Shown here piece after piece: positions 20,809 to 32,719 of a stretch of DNA of 64,000 nucleotides. The notes below the pieces were generated by a model. The model saw nothing but the letters and a program-made list of their open reading frames with translations, was not told where the DNA came from and did no database searches. This stretch comes from Brachyhypopomus gauderio (lineage: Eukaryota > Chordata > Actinopteri > Gymnotiformes > Hypopomidae), in the NCBI RefSeq assembly GCF_052324685.1, contig NC_135211.1, forward strand, positions 1,897,105 through 1,961,104, given 5' to 3'. The translations under genes and the position numbers were made by a program. The stretch's first letter is position 1. Each line of letters starts with the position of its first letter.

Positions 20809-21772
20809 ACTATTCTCTGAACATGGGCTACATTCCCAGTTCATTTAAACTAGCAGTTATCAAGCCGCTAATTAAAAAACCTGGTCTTAACCCCCAGGAA
20901 CTGTCTAATTTCTAATCTGTCATTCATATCCAAAATTTTAGAGAAAGTAGTTTCTTCACAACTCTTCCTTCTTACAGACAGAACATGTCTTAAGAGTTGT
21001 TTCAATCTGGATTTAGACCCCATCACAGCACTGAAATGGCACTTACTAAAGTACTGAATGATCTCTTAATATCCTCTGATAAATGATACATTTATTTTCT
21101 CATACTGTTAGACCTCAGTGCTGCTTTTGACATCATTGATCATCATATCCTAATTAATAGGCTGGAGAGACTCATTGGCATAAGAGGTCAAGCACTCTCC
21201 TGGTTGAGGTCCTACCTGACAGGTTGTTACCAATTTGTAGTAATAATTTGCTCAGAGCATTCTAAGGTAAAATATGGTGTCCCTCAAGGATCTGTACTGG
21301 GCCCCATATTATTCTCATTATATATGCTACCACTGGGCACCATCATTCGTAGGCATGGTATTAGCTTCCATTGCTACGCAGATGATACTCAGTTGTATAT
21401 ATCTTCCAATCCGGATGATATCACTACTACTCTCAAGATTGAGAACTGCGTCCAGGACATTAAAAACTGGATGGCGTCTAATTTTCTTCAACTAACTTCT
21501 GATAATACTGAGGTGCTGATTCTTGGGCCTAAAGCTGCTAGAAGCAATTGGGCTGATATTCCCCTTACCCTAGATGGTTTTTCAGTAACACCTAAATCTA
21601 CTGCAAAAAGCTTGGGTGTTACTATTAATTTGGATTTTTCATTTGACACACATATATGCAATGTCACTAAGGCTGCCTTTTTCCATTTACGTAATATCGC
21701 CAAGCTGAGATACTTGCTTTTGTCTCGTCAAGATTGGACTACTGTAATAGTCTTCTAATTGGATGCTCTAAA
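20809..21772 (+). pseudogene. L2-like reverse transcriptase (YADD)
   Basis: Shifted frames give [70 protein letters not shown] and HCYADDTQLY: the complete RT finger-palm order. The longest frame starts at 21204. Stops occur in the 5' half. A MITE at 21773 interrupts the following SRLDYCNSLL region. Confidence 0.82.
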
Positions 21773-21956
21773 CCCCCCATACTCAAATAGAGGGTTCTAA
21801 CCCGTCTGCCAAATGCGTCCCCCCCCCCCCCCCCCCCCCGTCGACAGTTTATGTTCGCCACCACACCCCCCCCCCCCCCCCCCCCCCCGTAACCGGCCCC
21901 TTCAGTGATTGAAAAAATAAAATGTGGCCCGTCATCATTTCTATTTGAGTACCCCT
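21773..21956. mobile_element. Small hAT-type MITE (184 bp) with poly-C tracts
   Basis: GCTCTAAA is duplicated at 21765-21772 and 21957-21964, and removing the insert restores the L2 reading frame (GCSKQSIKKLQLV). The right end TTTGAGTACCCCT(G) resembles a hAT terminus, also seen at 29200-29212. Two long poly-C runs lie inside. Confidence 0.85.
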
Positions 21957-22063
21957 GCTCTAAACAGTCCATAAAGAAGCTACAACTTGTACAAAATGCT
22001 GCAGCTAGAGTCCTAACTAAGGCTAGAAAATTTGATCATATTAGTCCCACTCTCGCTGCATTA

Positions 22064-22771
22064 TTTTTATTTTTTATTTTTTTCCAAAGTCAAAGTCAAC
22101 TTTATTGTCAAATCTGTGATACGTACAGGACATATACAGGACTGAAATTGCGTTACTCTCAGACTCCATAGTGCAGCGGTAAACATTTACTTAAATTAAC
22201 ATTAACTAAATCAGTAAAAAAGAAATAGCACAATAGTTACAGTAAAAAATATGTAACTGAGTATGTGTGTATGTTTATATACAGTACATAATAAAATAAA
22301 TAGAAGGTCTCTGACATTTTAATTGCAAGTAAAGTGGCATGTGCAGCAGTAAGTAAACATACTGTATGTGCAAAGTGAATGTATGAGGAATCTGGAGTAA
22401 AATTAGGATTAAAGTGAACGTATGCAATGAATATAAATATAATGTGCAAATGTAACAGGAGTGCAAATTAAATGAGCGTAACTTCTACAGTAATGGGTGT
22501 AGAACCAGTTTGTCTCAGATTTTGTTGAACTTAAGTGGTTGTCATTGGTTTTGAGATGTATCTTGTTATTAAGGTTGAAAGAGTGGAAGAGCAGGGAGTG
22601 AGTTGTCTCTCCTGACTGCCTGGTGAACAAAGCTGTCCCTCAGCCTACTGGTTCTGGCTCGTAGACTTCGTAGTCTCCTCCCTGATGGCAGTAGGTTGAA
22701 GTAGCTGTACATGGGGTGTGTCGGATCATCCACTATGTTTAGGGCTTTCCGAGTGAGGTGGGAGTTGTAAA
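22064..22771 (-). mobile_element. LINE 3' end, inverted, nested in L2
   Basis: On minus it encodes ALNIVDDPTHPMYSYFNLLPSG and RRLRSLRARTSRL, the last RT-domain motif of a CR1/Rex1-type LINE. A 3' UTR follows, ending GACAATAAAGTTGAC and an A/G-rich tail at 22064-22090. It splits the L2 C-terminal coding region. Confidence 0.8.
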
Positions 22772-22772
22772 T

Positions 22773-23335
22773 ATCGAATTGAATTTAAAAATCTTCTTTT
22801 AATCTATAAGGCGTTAAATGGTCTTGCCCCACAATATCTGAGTGAACTCATTGCTTACTACAACCCATCTCGCCCTTTGCGATCCCAGAATGCTGGATTT
22901 CTCCGAGTTCCAAAAATTTGTAAGACTACAGCTGGAGGCAGAGCTTTCTCCTCTAAAGCCACTCAATTATGGAATAGCCTTCCAGTTCCAATCTTTAAAT
23001 CTAGACTTAAGACTCACCTATTTAATCAAGCCTTCAGCTAATATTCCCCTTGTAAGGTGTGGGGCTCGGGAGCCCCCAGACGTTGAAATTTCTGGTGATC
23101 TGAGATGTTGATGCGGTCATCCAGCTGTGTCATGGCATCACTCAGTTGTGACAATGACTTGACGATGTCTTGGTCCTCCCGAGGTTTCTTCCTAATCCCC
23201 ACCATCATAGGGAGTTTTCCTTGCCATTGTTGCCTTTGGCTTGCTCATTAGGGATCTGGACCCATACAATTGTAAAGCTGGCTTGTGACAACATTTTGTG
23301 AAAAGCGCTATATAAATAAATTTGAGTTTGAATTT
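22773..23335 (+). pseudogene. L2-like LINE C-terminus and 3' UTR
   Basis: The frame reads IEFKIKNLLLIYKALNGLAPQYL, then TTAGGRAFSSKATQLWN and a typical ending. It is followed by the L2 3' UTR (TCCTCCCGAGGTTTCTTCCT, GGGAGTTTTCCTTGCC) and a terminal TATAAATAAATTTGA. Confidence 0.8.
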
Positions 23336-23339
23336 GACT

Positions 23340-24030
23340 TTGTGGTTCATCCCCCTCCCTGGGCTGCCTACTGTCCTTGAGACGACAAATATTTCTCAGA
23401 GCTTACTGTCACGAACACCATGAAATCTGGTCTACATTCCTAGCCTGGGTAGCATAGGCACAGATCTCCCTTAGATGTGAAGGAGAAAGAGAAGAGAAAA
23501 GCTGACAGACAGAGAGGGGACAAGCCCACCTAATGGCCAAACTGTAATCAATTTCTGTAGTTTTCACAGAATTATTGCTGTAAAATGATCAATTTCTTAC
23601 TGTAGAACCTGTATACAGCATGTTACTGTATATCTGCCAAGCATCATGGTCAAAATTCAGTGGTGGGTGAATTCTACAGTAAATATAATTTTCCTGTGAA
23701 TCATAATACAGTAATTTTGAGCGGGATTTATTCAGCAATTTAAACAGAAATCGACTTTTACTAATGGTAGGCAACATCCACACAGACAGAGGGTAATGTC
23801 TTTATATCCTTCAGAGCAGATACATGCTGTGTAGTTGTGTAGTCATTTTCCCCTTTTCTCACAAGAGCTTATGGACAGGTAACATAGCTCATTATTTTGC
23901 AACTACGTTCATATTTTATATATATATTCCCATTCACCATGTTGAAATCACTATTTTTATTGTAGGCACGGACACCAGCAGCCAGTCTTCTAGTGCTAAT
24001 GGTTAGCTTAGCTAACACTAACAGCTAACT
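23340..24030. other. No gene recognised
   Basis: Unremarkable, moderately AT-rich intronic sequence. I see neither a coding region nor a clear element end. Confidence 0.4.
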
Positions 24031-24031
24031 A

Positions 24032-24217
24032 GGGGCAGTCATGGCCTGGTGGTAGGGAACTGCTCTTGTGACCGGAGGGTCGTGGGTTCGATTCCCAGAC
24101 CTGAGGCCATGACTGAGGTGCCCTTGAGCGCGGCACCTAACCCCAACTGCTCCCCAGGCACCGGGCTAGGGCTGCCCACCGCTCTGGGCATGTGTGATCC
24201 ACAGCCCCCTAGTAATC

Positions 24218-24264
<47 letters not shown>

Positions 24265-24343
24265 GTGACAGCACAGATGGGTTAAAAGCGGAGGACAAAT
24301 TTCGATTGGGGTGTAAAAATCACATTTATTATTATTATTATTT
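24032..24343 (+). mobile_element. tRNA-derived SINE with (GT)n
   Basis: The tRNA-like head has a box A region (TGGCCTGGTGG) and a B box GGGTTCGATTCCC at 24084-24096. The body follows, with a (GT)n tract at 24221-24263, then GGTTAAAAGCGGAGGACAAA and GGGTGTAAAAATCAC, ending in (ATT)n. The same head occurs at 8384-8566. Confidence 0.88.
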
Positions 24344-25454
24344 AAAATATGGCACATTTGCATTAGCCAAGCCTTTTTTAGGTCGCAACTTTCAGCTAAT
24401 AAACAGACTGTGTCGAGGTAACTGGTACTAAGTGAGATAAATAGCATTGAAAGCTTTGCTTTCATCAGTTTATTCAGTATTGTGTACATGAACATGAAGC
24501 CGGTGTTTATCAGCTCTCACTTCCACCATTCTAAGGTGCTGCTCTGCTACATAATCCTACACTGCACTGGGAGAGGGAAACGTTACATAGGCACCTTCCT
24601 TAGCTACTAATGTGCTTTAAATTACCAAAACTTACATATTGTAGATGACATTTTGATAGAATTTGTTATTTTGTGACATTTAGTGGATAACATCAGTTTG
24701 CTGTAGAAGTAGCGTTACTGCATAAGCGTTAGTGTTTGCTAGCATGTGTTAGAACAAAATGGAGCCAAAAAATACCTTAATATATATGTATATTACCCTT
24801 CATATATCACTCCAGTTCAATAGGAGCTTGTTGAGCATATTGAGTTTATCATCATGACAACTACACTGTAAAAAAAGCAACTACGTTTCATTCATCTGGT
24901 GTGAGATTTTGAGTTACTGAAACAAAGAAATGTGGATTACTTAGCATGAATAAGCAAAAACATGTTAGGCCAACAGATTTCACTCTGATATTGTGCCTAC
25001 AAAATTCTTTGAATTACCAGAACAATCAATTTGCTGTTACACATTTTGTCTGAGTTCATTAGGCTTGTGCGCATGCGCACAAAGGCACAAGAAGGAACGC
25101 GGGGTTTCTCAGTCTGCACATCAAGGGCTTTTGCACAGTGCTCCACATGTGATTTCAGAAAGGTGAGTTAGACAATATTTATTTGGTTTTAATTTACGTT
25201 AAATGTGGGTTGTGTTAATTGGAAATCAGTACACAAAAACACAAAAATAGCACATCTGGCTAGGGCTGCATCTATGTGAACAGTATAGGAAGGCCTGCAC
25301 TTGTCTATACATGATTGGGCCTGTATATTACTGACAGAGAGAGATTGAGGGAGCCAGAGACTATGCTTTGTTATTTCACTCCTTGTACACCTAGCACGCC
25401 TAACATGACTGCCCGTGTATTCAAAGTATGAATGTAGTCTGCAAAGCCTGGCAT

Positions 25455-25750
25455 TACATGACTGACATGACTTTCATGACTGACATAACTGATATGACTG
25501 GCATGACTGGAATGACATCACTGGCATGACGAACAAACTTAACATGACTGATATGACTGACATAACTGGCATGACTGTAATGATTTGATAATTTGACTGA
25601 CATGACTGGACTGACATGACTGATAGGACTGATATGACTGAACTGAAATGATTAGCATGACATGACTGGCAGAACATGACTGACATGACTGGCATCACTG
25701 ACATGACTGATATAACTGATATGGCTGACATCACTGGTATGACTGGCATA
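25455..25750. repeat. Degenerate CATGACTGA-type minisatellite
   Basis: Roughly thirty imperfect repeats of a 9-10 base motif (ACTGACATG/ACTGGCATG/ACTGATATG) lie in what is probably an intron of the CMC element. The Val-Met-Ser-rich minus reading frame here is a product of the repeat, not a protein. Confidence 0.85.
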
Positions 25751-26237
25751 TACTATACATATACTATAGATATGCATACAAACTATACATACATTTAGGT
25801 AGAGGTGTGTGTGTGTGTGGTAGTGTATGTATTCAAACTATGACACTATGTGTGTGAACCCTAATTAAATAGAAATAACGAGGCTATTTCAGCTGAAAAA
25901 TAACTCCAGTAAAGTATAAATAACCAAAATTTCTACTTAAGTAATGTGTTACTTGACACCTCTGGTAGCTGAACCACACAGGTCAGAACAGTGTTAAACA
26001 CTTGACTGATTTATATGTTTATACTGAAGATTAGAGCCAAGTACAAAAGAAATAAGGTCAACTTTGTAGTTAATTATATTATTTTGTAAAAGAACAGTAT
26101 ACTCAAAATTGTAAAAAATAAATAATATTAATAAATCTGTGATGAATTAATTAATTGATAGTTTATTCATTTTAATGATTACAGTTAAACCATTGATTTG
26201 TAATGTAAAAATTAAAGTGATGTTTCCTATTTTTCAG

Positions 26238-26848
26238 GTTCATGTGATGCAATGTAAGGTCTGCAATTTCACCAGCTCAAGCCAAGACGTCCTCCATAGA
26301 CACTATCGACTTTGTCATTGGAGACTTTCCTATTGGCCTTGTATTCATACAGACTGTGTGTGTGTCTTCAAAACACCAGGTGCCTTAAGATCACATCTTT
26401 CCAGATCCCATCCCAACAGTCCTTAACGTAATTTTACCATTTAAATGTAGATCCTGTGATTTTCAAGAAATTTGTAGTGAAAAACAGTTTTTTACTCATC
26501 TTGCAAACCATCTTAAAAATTGTGAAACAGTTCAGTGTCCCTATGTTGGATGAGGATTTAAAACAAACAACCGTCCAACTTTCAGCTCTCATTGAAGCAG
26601 AAGCCACAAAAAACACATTCAAGGATCTTCGAACTGCAATAAGTGCAAACCCTGAAGATGTTATAGACACTGTAGACAGTTATGTAGCATGTTCCTCACA
26701 GACTGCTTTAAGACCAGTGTCGGAGCATGAGTATGTAACACAGTCTGTGGAAGTAGATCATGAGACTCTTCAACACAAAATTGCTTCACTTTTGCTGTGT
26801 ATGCAGACAATTTTGCACAAAAGTGCAACACAGAAAATATTTGAATAA
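26238..26848 (+). pseudogene. C2H2 zinc-finger N-terminal region of CMC element
   Basis: A TTTTTCAG acceptor-like site precedes VHVMQCKVCNFTSSSQDVLHRHYRLCH and CIHTDCVCVFKTPGALRSHLSRSH, two C2H2 fingers. After a stop, other frames continue with FKCRSCDFQEICSEKQFF and CPYVG, where a Cys codon has become TGA. The last part, 26456-26848, is open in another frame. Frameshifts and stops make this part non-functional as it stands. Confidence 0.6.
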
Positions 26849-26860
26849 TTCCACAACATT

Positions 26861-28489
26861 TTGTTATTTTCAAAATTTCATGCTCCTGACAGTATAAAAA
26901 AGATTCTCACAAAATACAATATTAACTTGGATGATAGAATTGTTCAAGAAATTGTCGATTCTGTATTTCGCTCAAACCCACTGCTTGTAGCAACATCAGA
27001 AAAGGGTGCTTTGTCCACAGACCACAGAAGGAATTTATATTTCAAGCAAAGATTTTGTGTCATTGAACCAACTGAATATCTTTTTCAAAGACCCAATTCC
27101 AATACCTTTGTTTATGTGCCAGTCACCCAGGTACTTGAAAGCTTATTGAGACATGCAGAGTTGTCAGATAAACTTGTGTTTACACATGAACATTTACCAG
27201 GACATTACAAGTCGTTTCAAGATGGGCTGTACTTCCGGGAGAATGAATTGCTTGCTGAAGAAGATACAGTTATCAGTTTAGGGCTTTACATAGATGAATT
27301 TGAAGTTTGCAACCCATTGGGCACATCAAGAAAAATTCATAAAATTGTTGCTGTGTACTGGGTTATTTTATATTTACCACCAAAATTCAGATCTGGTCTA
27401 ACATCAACTCAGTTAGCAGTTTTAGGAAAAAGTGTTGATGTAAAGAAATTTGGGTATGAGAAATTTCTGCAACCCTTGGTAAGGGACATCAAATCTCTTG
27501 AGCAAGAGGGGGTGTTTGTGGAGCCCTTAGGCCATCAAGTGAAGGCAACTGTTTTTTGTGTACGTGCAGATAATCTTGGAGCACATGGCCTGGCTGGTTT
27601 TCAAGAAAACTTTAATGTAGGCAAGTTCTGTAGATTCTGTTTGGTTAGTCGCAAACAGATAGCGACTGTAAGAGTTAGTGACTTCTCTTTGAGGAATGTT
27701 AGCCAGCACAATACTTTTGTACAGGAGGTTAAGCAGAGTGATACTTTGAAAAGTATTAATAGGGTAAAAGGAGAGTGTGTATTGAAGAAGCACTTGGCTT
27801 TCTTCCACCCAGTGACTGGGCTCCCCCCAGATATACTGCACGATTTATTTGAAGGGACTGTACCTGTTGCACTCTCATTGTGTCTCAGAGATTTTATTTC
27901 CAAAGGCTTCATTACACTTGATAGACTTAATCACAGCATCAAGACATTTCCTTACCAGCACTCAGACAAGGCCAACAAACCAAAGACAATTCCTAAAGCA
28001 AGTCTTGCGAAAGGATCGATTGGTGGAAATGCCCATGAAAATTGGGCTTTGTTGCGACTGCTTTCCCTGTTGATTGGTGGTTGTGTCCCAGAAAACGAGG
28101 CATCGTGGGAGATATTAATGGACTTGAAGGAAATTGTTGAGATTGCTGTGTCAAAGGAACTTACAGAGGAAGTACTGTGTTTCTTGTCTTTCAAATTATC
28201 TGACCACCGCTTACTTCTTACATCTACATTTCCTGACTTTGAATTAAAGCCAAAGCACCACATAATTGAACATTACCCACACCTTATTTGTTGTTTTGGG
28301 CCGTTAGTGAATTTTTGGACTTTTAGGTTTGAATCCAAGCATAGCATCTTAAAGAAGGTGGTGCGTGATACTCATAACATGAAAAATGTGCTTCTCACAC
28401 TTGGGATAAAGTATCAGCAAATGATTGCCTATCATTTAGACAGTCATACTGTCCCGTCCAGCCCCTCCCTCCTCCCTGGTGCCACCTAG
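26861..28489 (+). pseudogene. Large transposase-like ORF, CMC element (542 aa)
   Basis: This long open frame shows motifs of a family of fish transposon proteins: NPLGTSRKIHKIVAVYW (about residues 152-168), FGYEKFLQPLVRDIKSLE, VRADNLGAHGLAGF (about 234-247), DILHDLFEGTVP (about 324-335) and PKHHIIEHYP (about 463-472). The order is that of TNP2-like CACTA/CMC transposases. The native frame ends at about 28450, where an LTR-like insert adds a foreign tail (VPSSPSLLPGAT). The N-terminal fingers are broken upstream. The reading frame itself is otherwise clean, so the insertion is recent relative to decay. The family assignment is by motif only. Confidence 0.65.
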
Positions 28490-29165
28490 CTCCCCGCTCC
28501 CATTCGTTCCTCCCTCTGTCTGTCACGCCCTCGTCGTCAGTCTCGTACACCTGAGTCTTGTTCCACCGTCGTGTTTCCGTGTATAAAAACCCCCTTGTGT
28601 TTTACCCCGGTGTTGGTCATTCCCTGTACGGTAATCCCTTGCTTTTTCTCTGTTTCCTTTTGTAAAACCTGTTCCTCTTGTGACTCGTATTCTCTTTTGT
28701 TTCACTCCTAGTTTCTATGTGTTGGTTTAATTCCCAGTGTCTTTCGCTTGTTTTCCTTGTGTATGTTCTCCGTTATTAGTATTCGTATATTCGTCCTCTC
28801 GTTGTCTGTTTAGTGGTTCATTTATGCTTTAGAATTCTGGTGTCTAGTTGCCCTTGTATTCTTTTATTCTCTTGTGTATATGTTTTGTTAGTTATGTTCT
28901 CATGTATTCATATTTCCTGGTTGTTTAGTTTACCCGGTTTAAGTGTGTCCTCTTCTTAGCGGTTAGATTAGCTCTCTTGTTACATGTGTACGTCGTGTTC
29001 AGTCCCGTTACTATTCCATTGTTATTAGTTCCCAGTAGTGTTTCCCTGTGTGCATTGTCTAATTGGATCTGTCTATTTAGTGTCTCTTGGTTCTGGTTTT
29101 CTCCCTATTCTGTATGTCTTCCGTGGTGTTTATTATTGAATCAGGAATGAGATTGGGTCCGGACA
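28450..29165 (+). mobile_element. Probable solo LTR (716 bp) inside CMC element
   Basis: It begins TGTCCCGTCC and ends GTCCGGACA, with a TATA-like GTGTATAAAAACC near 28580 and a pyrimidine-rich body like the other LTRs here. Flanks ATAC and GTAC agree in three of four bases, so the duplication is imperfect. It interrupts the transposase ORF. Confidence 0.55.
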
Positions 29166-29960
29166 GTACTGCGTTCGGGTCCGGATCTGGACCGCGGTCC
29201 GCCAGTTGAGTACCCCTGCTCTAGGTAGTGCCAGGGTGGTCTCCTTCCTCACCGCCACGATCACTCAATGTTGAAGGTGTGGAAGGTACCAATATATGTA
29301 CATTAAAACGCCAACAAGCTTATTATGCAGCACTTATGCTGCTCTTCTGCTGTTACCAAACATGGTACCATCTCTTTTAATTAGATAAAAAGCGAATTAT
29401 TTGGAATAATTTCGAGAATGTGTATTTGTATAAATATGTGAATTATGCTGAAGGTGCTGGAAATTACTGAAAAAGGACCTTCAAAGTGCCGTACAAGTGC
29501 ATGAATTCCACCTTGTAACTTCGCACGCACAAAAATCGAGAGGTGCACGACCTTGCAACGCGACCGCGCGTGGCCAACGCGCATGGGCGGAGCCACCGCG
29601 ATTGCGCAATTTTTGCCGCGCGGACCCTTGCGGCAGTCACGACATGTCAAGTGAACCTAGATTACAAAGCTCAAGTGTTGAGTGAAGACAGCAGCAGAGT
29701 AAACGAGATGCGACCGGAGCATGCAGTTTTCTCATAAGACAGCCTGACCGCTTGACCCGGTGACAGCGCCAGCTAACATGTTAAAAATTATAACAAGTAA
29801 CTATACTGCACGTAAAAAATTTATCGGAGTAAAAGTATTAAACTGATGGAAAATATGTAGTGAAGTAAAAGTGGAAAAAATAATACTCCAGTAAAGTACA
29901 GATACAGCATTTTAGTACTTAAGTACAGTAGTGAAGTAGTTCTACTTCGTTACTATACAA
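29166..29960. mobile_element. hAT-derived remnants, including a CpG-rich module
   Basis: TTGAGTACCCCTG at 29200-29212 is a hAT-type right end. A CpG-rich block at about 29510-29640 matches 9530-9640 (GAGAGGTGCACGACCTTGC, GGAGCCAC, GCCGCGCGGACCC). Near 29800-29960 are ACTTTTACT/AGTAAAAGT-type subterminal repeats of the spin-like hAT family. Boundaries are unclear. Confidence 0.5.
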
Positions 29961-30559
29961 CTCTGTATGTGAATGATGTGGTCATTTAGGATTGGTTTTG
30001 GCAAGTAGAACTGCCAGTCAGTAAGTTAGGTTAGCCAAACAATAGAAGTTTTGTAAGGGCAACAGAAAATACTAATGCATAATGTTGCCTTAAAATGTTG
30101 AGTTCTGTCAACTTGGCATGTCTTGTTCTGCAAATAGAAAATCGTTTGTCCTGTGAACTCAAAAACAGTAATTTTCTGAACAGGAATTTTGTAGTTACCT
30201 TAACAAAGTTATTAATAGCATGAATAAAATAATTTAAGTTGGCTAAACAAACAAATCTTTGTAAGAATGACTACCAGTGCAGTTGTTGAGAACTAAAAAA
30301 ATCTTAGTGCATAATGTTGCTTTAATATTTTAAGTTTTCTCAACAATTTATTTTTTACAGTGTATGTATGTCTCCTAGATGTAAGCACAGGTGGTCACAC
30401 CTGCTTTGTATTTCTTCCTGACGCACCTCCGACGGTGTCATTGTGTAGGCTGCAGGGTCGTCAGCTGGGGGGCCACCCTTCACTGATGTTTCACTCCGTT
30501 ATCCCCCAGAACATCTCTGGATGGTGGAGCAATGACAGGGACGTCTCCCTGCCATCCCC

Positions 30560-32600
30560 TGCAGCCTGCTGAAGGATCTGTATTCATCTCCCTGAGTCAA
30601 GCACAGGCCTGACCGCATAACAGAACATGTCCCTCAAGAGCCTTCTTCCCCCCATGTGCCATCCTTCCTTCTGAGCCATAGCCAAAAGCTCCCTTCTCCT
30701 GCCTCCTCTGCAAGATCACAAAAAGCTCGCCTCCTGTTGGAGCCTGTGACACCTAGTTTTCAGTAGCCTCTGTGTGGATGTCCTGGTGAAGCCCCTGCAT
30801 CCGACCTCCACTGGGAAGATGAATGGTCTCCACCCAGCTTGTGAGCACATTGCTGCCAGTTCCGCGTACTGATCACAGGATATTTCCTCTTTCCTGGTTG
30901 CTTTGGACCAGCTCTTTGGTGCTGCTGCCCATTCTAGGCCAGATCTACCTGACTATGGGACACCAACGATCTCCTGGTGCTTCAGCCGTTCTACTGCCTG
31001 GGATGCATTCCACTTCCGTCCAGTGCGAATCTGAGGGTTGGCAGCTCGAATTGCCATGTCTGTAGAGTCTCTTAAAGTGGAGCCTCACCTTCTCATTTTT
31101 GTATCCTAGACTGATGAACTGCAGTGAGAGCTGCAGGATGTTTCTTCCAAACAGTGCTGCAGTGGAGAGGGAATGTGGAAGGCCGAGCCACTTCCGGATA
31201 AAGTTGTTGGCCTTTGCCTCCAACTTCAAGACCGTGGTCATGGTGATGTCGCTCAGTTTCAGGGGCCACATTAGGCGGTGGTACAGAGTAAACTGGTAAC
31301 ACCACACCCTGAACTTCCCTGGTAGGGGGCACGGGTCAATCTTGTGGAGGCCCTCTTGAAGTTGGGCTGTAACAGCTGAAGCCATGTTCTTGTCAGAGAG
31401 GTCTGCCATGTACATTCTGCCGAGGCTTCTCACATGTGCTTCTGCCAGTAAGGGGATTCTTTCACCAGCCACAGTGAAGATGATTTTATCATTCCTATCC
31501 CCATTCTGGATCAACAGGCTGCAAGATTTTGGTGGCTTGACCTTCATGCGAGCCCAGGCTAGTAGCTCTTCTAGCCGTCGGAGGAGTCTGCCTATGCATG
31601 CTGCTGTTTGGAGAAGCGTGGTGATGTCATCCATGTAGCACCTCATGGGTTGTAGTTTTTTGCCTGTCTCTGCTCTGACTCCTCGGACCATCTGTCTTCT
31701 GCCTATCAAGAGCTGCTGCTTGGTGACCTGTAATTCTCTGGTCTTATTCCCCTTCCAGGAGGCTGCGGTCGAATTTGAAGGGGTCCTGGAAGAAGGATAT
31801 CCTTGCCTTCTCCCTGCAGCTTCTACGCTTCTTTATCCTTTCAGCTCTCCTGAGGTGTGCAAGACTTTCCTTGATCTTGTCCCAGAGATCCTTCAAGCCC
31901 TCTTTTTCCTCTGGCTCAGCTTTCCTCCATGACTTCCTCAAGAGGCATTGCTCCTTCACCAGCTGGAAAATTTCCTTTTCTCACCTTCCCCTTTTTTTGG
32001 GGCTTGGCCTCTTCATAGGCTTGAATCCAAACAGATTTCTCCCCTCCTCATGGATGAGATGGTCGAAGATGTTCAGTTTGGAGGTTGTGTTGCCCTTTAG
32101 GGAGTTCTGAAGGGTGATGCATGTGCTCTCATCGAACATACTCCATACTTGCTTCTCACAGGCCACTTGACTTGGGGTTTCTGTGCATACCTCTCTGGAG
32201 GGACTCTTACAGGCTGTGTGTGTACGATGTTGCCATCTTGCTGCTCCAAACTTGCTGTGCTGTTCTCATGCTGTGGGGTGTTTTGCTGCTGTAGAATCTG
32301 CACAGACGACTTGTTCCTCTCCCGTTCCCACCGCAGTGTTGGGTTCACTAGCTCTGTGGTGCTCAACCTGGCTGTGATGCCTCCTTGTCTGACCTGCTGA
32401 CGCAGTGCAAGTTTGTGGCTGGCTGTTGCCAACACACTTTGCCTTCCCTTGATTAATGAGGAGACCATGGTAAGTTGTTACTGTACTCCAGCCACAGCTG
32501 CAGTGCCTCTGGATCCTTTTGTCCTTTGTCCTTTCCATGTGGTTCGTTACCGTGTTATCCATCCTTGCTAGAAGATATATCTGTGCCCAAGTCTGTAGGG
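30560..32600 (-). pseudogene. YMDD reverse-transcriptase element, internally deleted
   Basis: Minus-strand order: a Cys-rich start (CSCGWSTVTTYHGLLINQGKAKC, 32530-32430), GRNLFGFKPMKRP, LRKSWRKAEPEEKEGL...LAHLRRAERIKKRR, DPFKFDRSLLEGE. It then jumps directly to MRCYMDDITTLLQTA, ARMKVKPPKSCSLLIQ and SLGRMYMADL, and finishes with CYQFTLYHRLMWPLKLSD and FIRKWLGLPHSLSTAALFG. The RT palm A and B motifs are missing, so the copy is dead. It is related to 60620-63906. Such proteins are common in fish and invertebrates; the clade is uncertain. Confidence 0.7.
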
Positions 32601-32719
32601 ACCAACTCATACAGTGGGCCACACATCGCTGACCATAGAACAGTGGTCCAGGTACATATAATGCACCTACTCCCTGACCATTGCGGATGACAAAAACTAA
32701 CCCAAGGCAGTACATATAA

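Larger units (their letters stand above)
13103..23335 (+). mobile_element. Near-full-length L2-like LINE, fragmented by nested insertions
   Basis: Reading only the pieces that belong to it, the order is: 5' UTR, ORF1 with a GDS esterase block (13531-13790), ORF2 endonuclease (14500-15190), linker (18690-19113), RT with YADD (20809-21772), C-terminal domain (21965-22063 and 22773-23041), and a 3' UTR ending in TAAATAAATTTGA-type repeats near 23335. Insertions at 13791, 15289, 19114, 20190, 21773 and 22064 account for the rest. Pieces are collinear and in one orientation, so they were one element. The left limit may extend to about 12690 across the solo LTR. Confidence 0.8.
24864..30362 (+). 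mobile_element. CMC-type DNA transposon, about 5.5 kb
   Basis: It begins CACTGTAAAAAA and ends TTTTTTACAGTG, perfect inverted 12-mers, with TA at 24862-24863 and 30363-30364. CACTG ends are shared by the CACTA/Mirage/Chapaev group. It carries zinc-finger and large transposase-like coding regions on + and is itself interrupted by an LTR at 28450 and by hAT remnants at about 29160-29960. Autonomy is lost. Confidence 0.75.

Noticed and set aside
24222-24431. Cys/Val repeat ORF
   Set aside because: It is a (GT)n tract within a SINE read as protein.
25474-25749. 91-aa Val/Met/Ser-rich minus ORF
   Set aside because: It is the translation of the CATGACTGA minisatellite.
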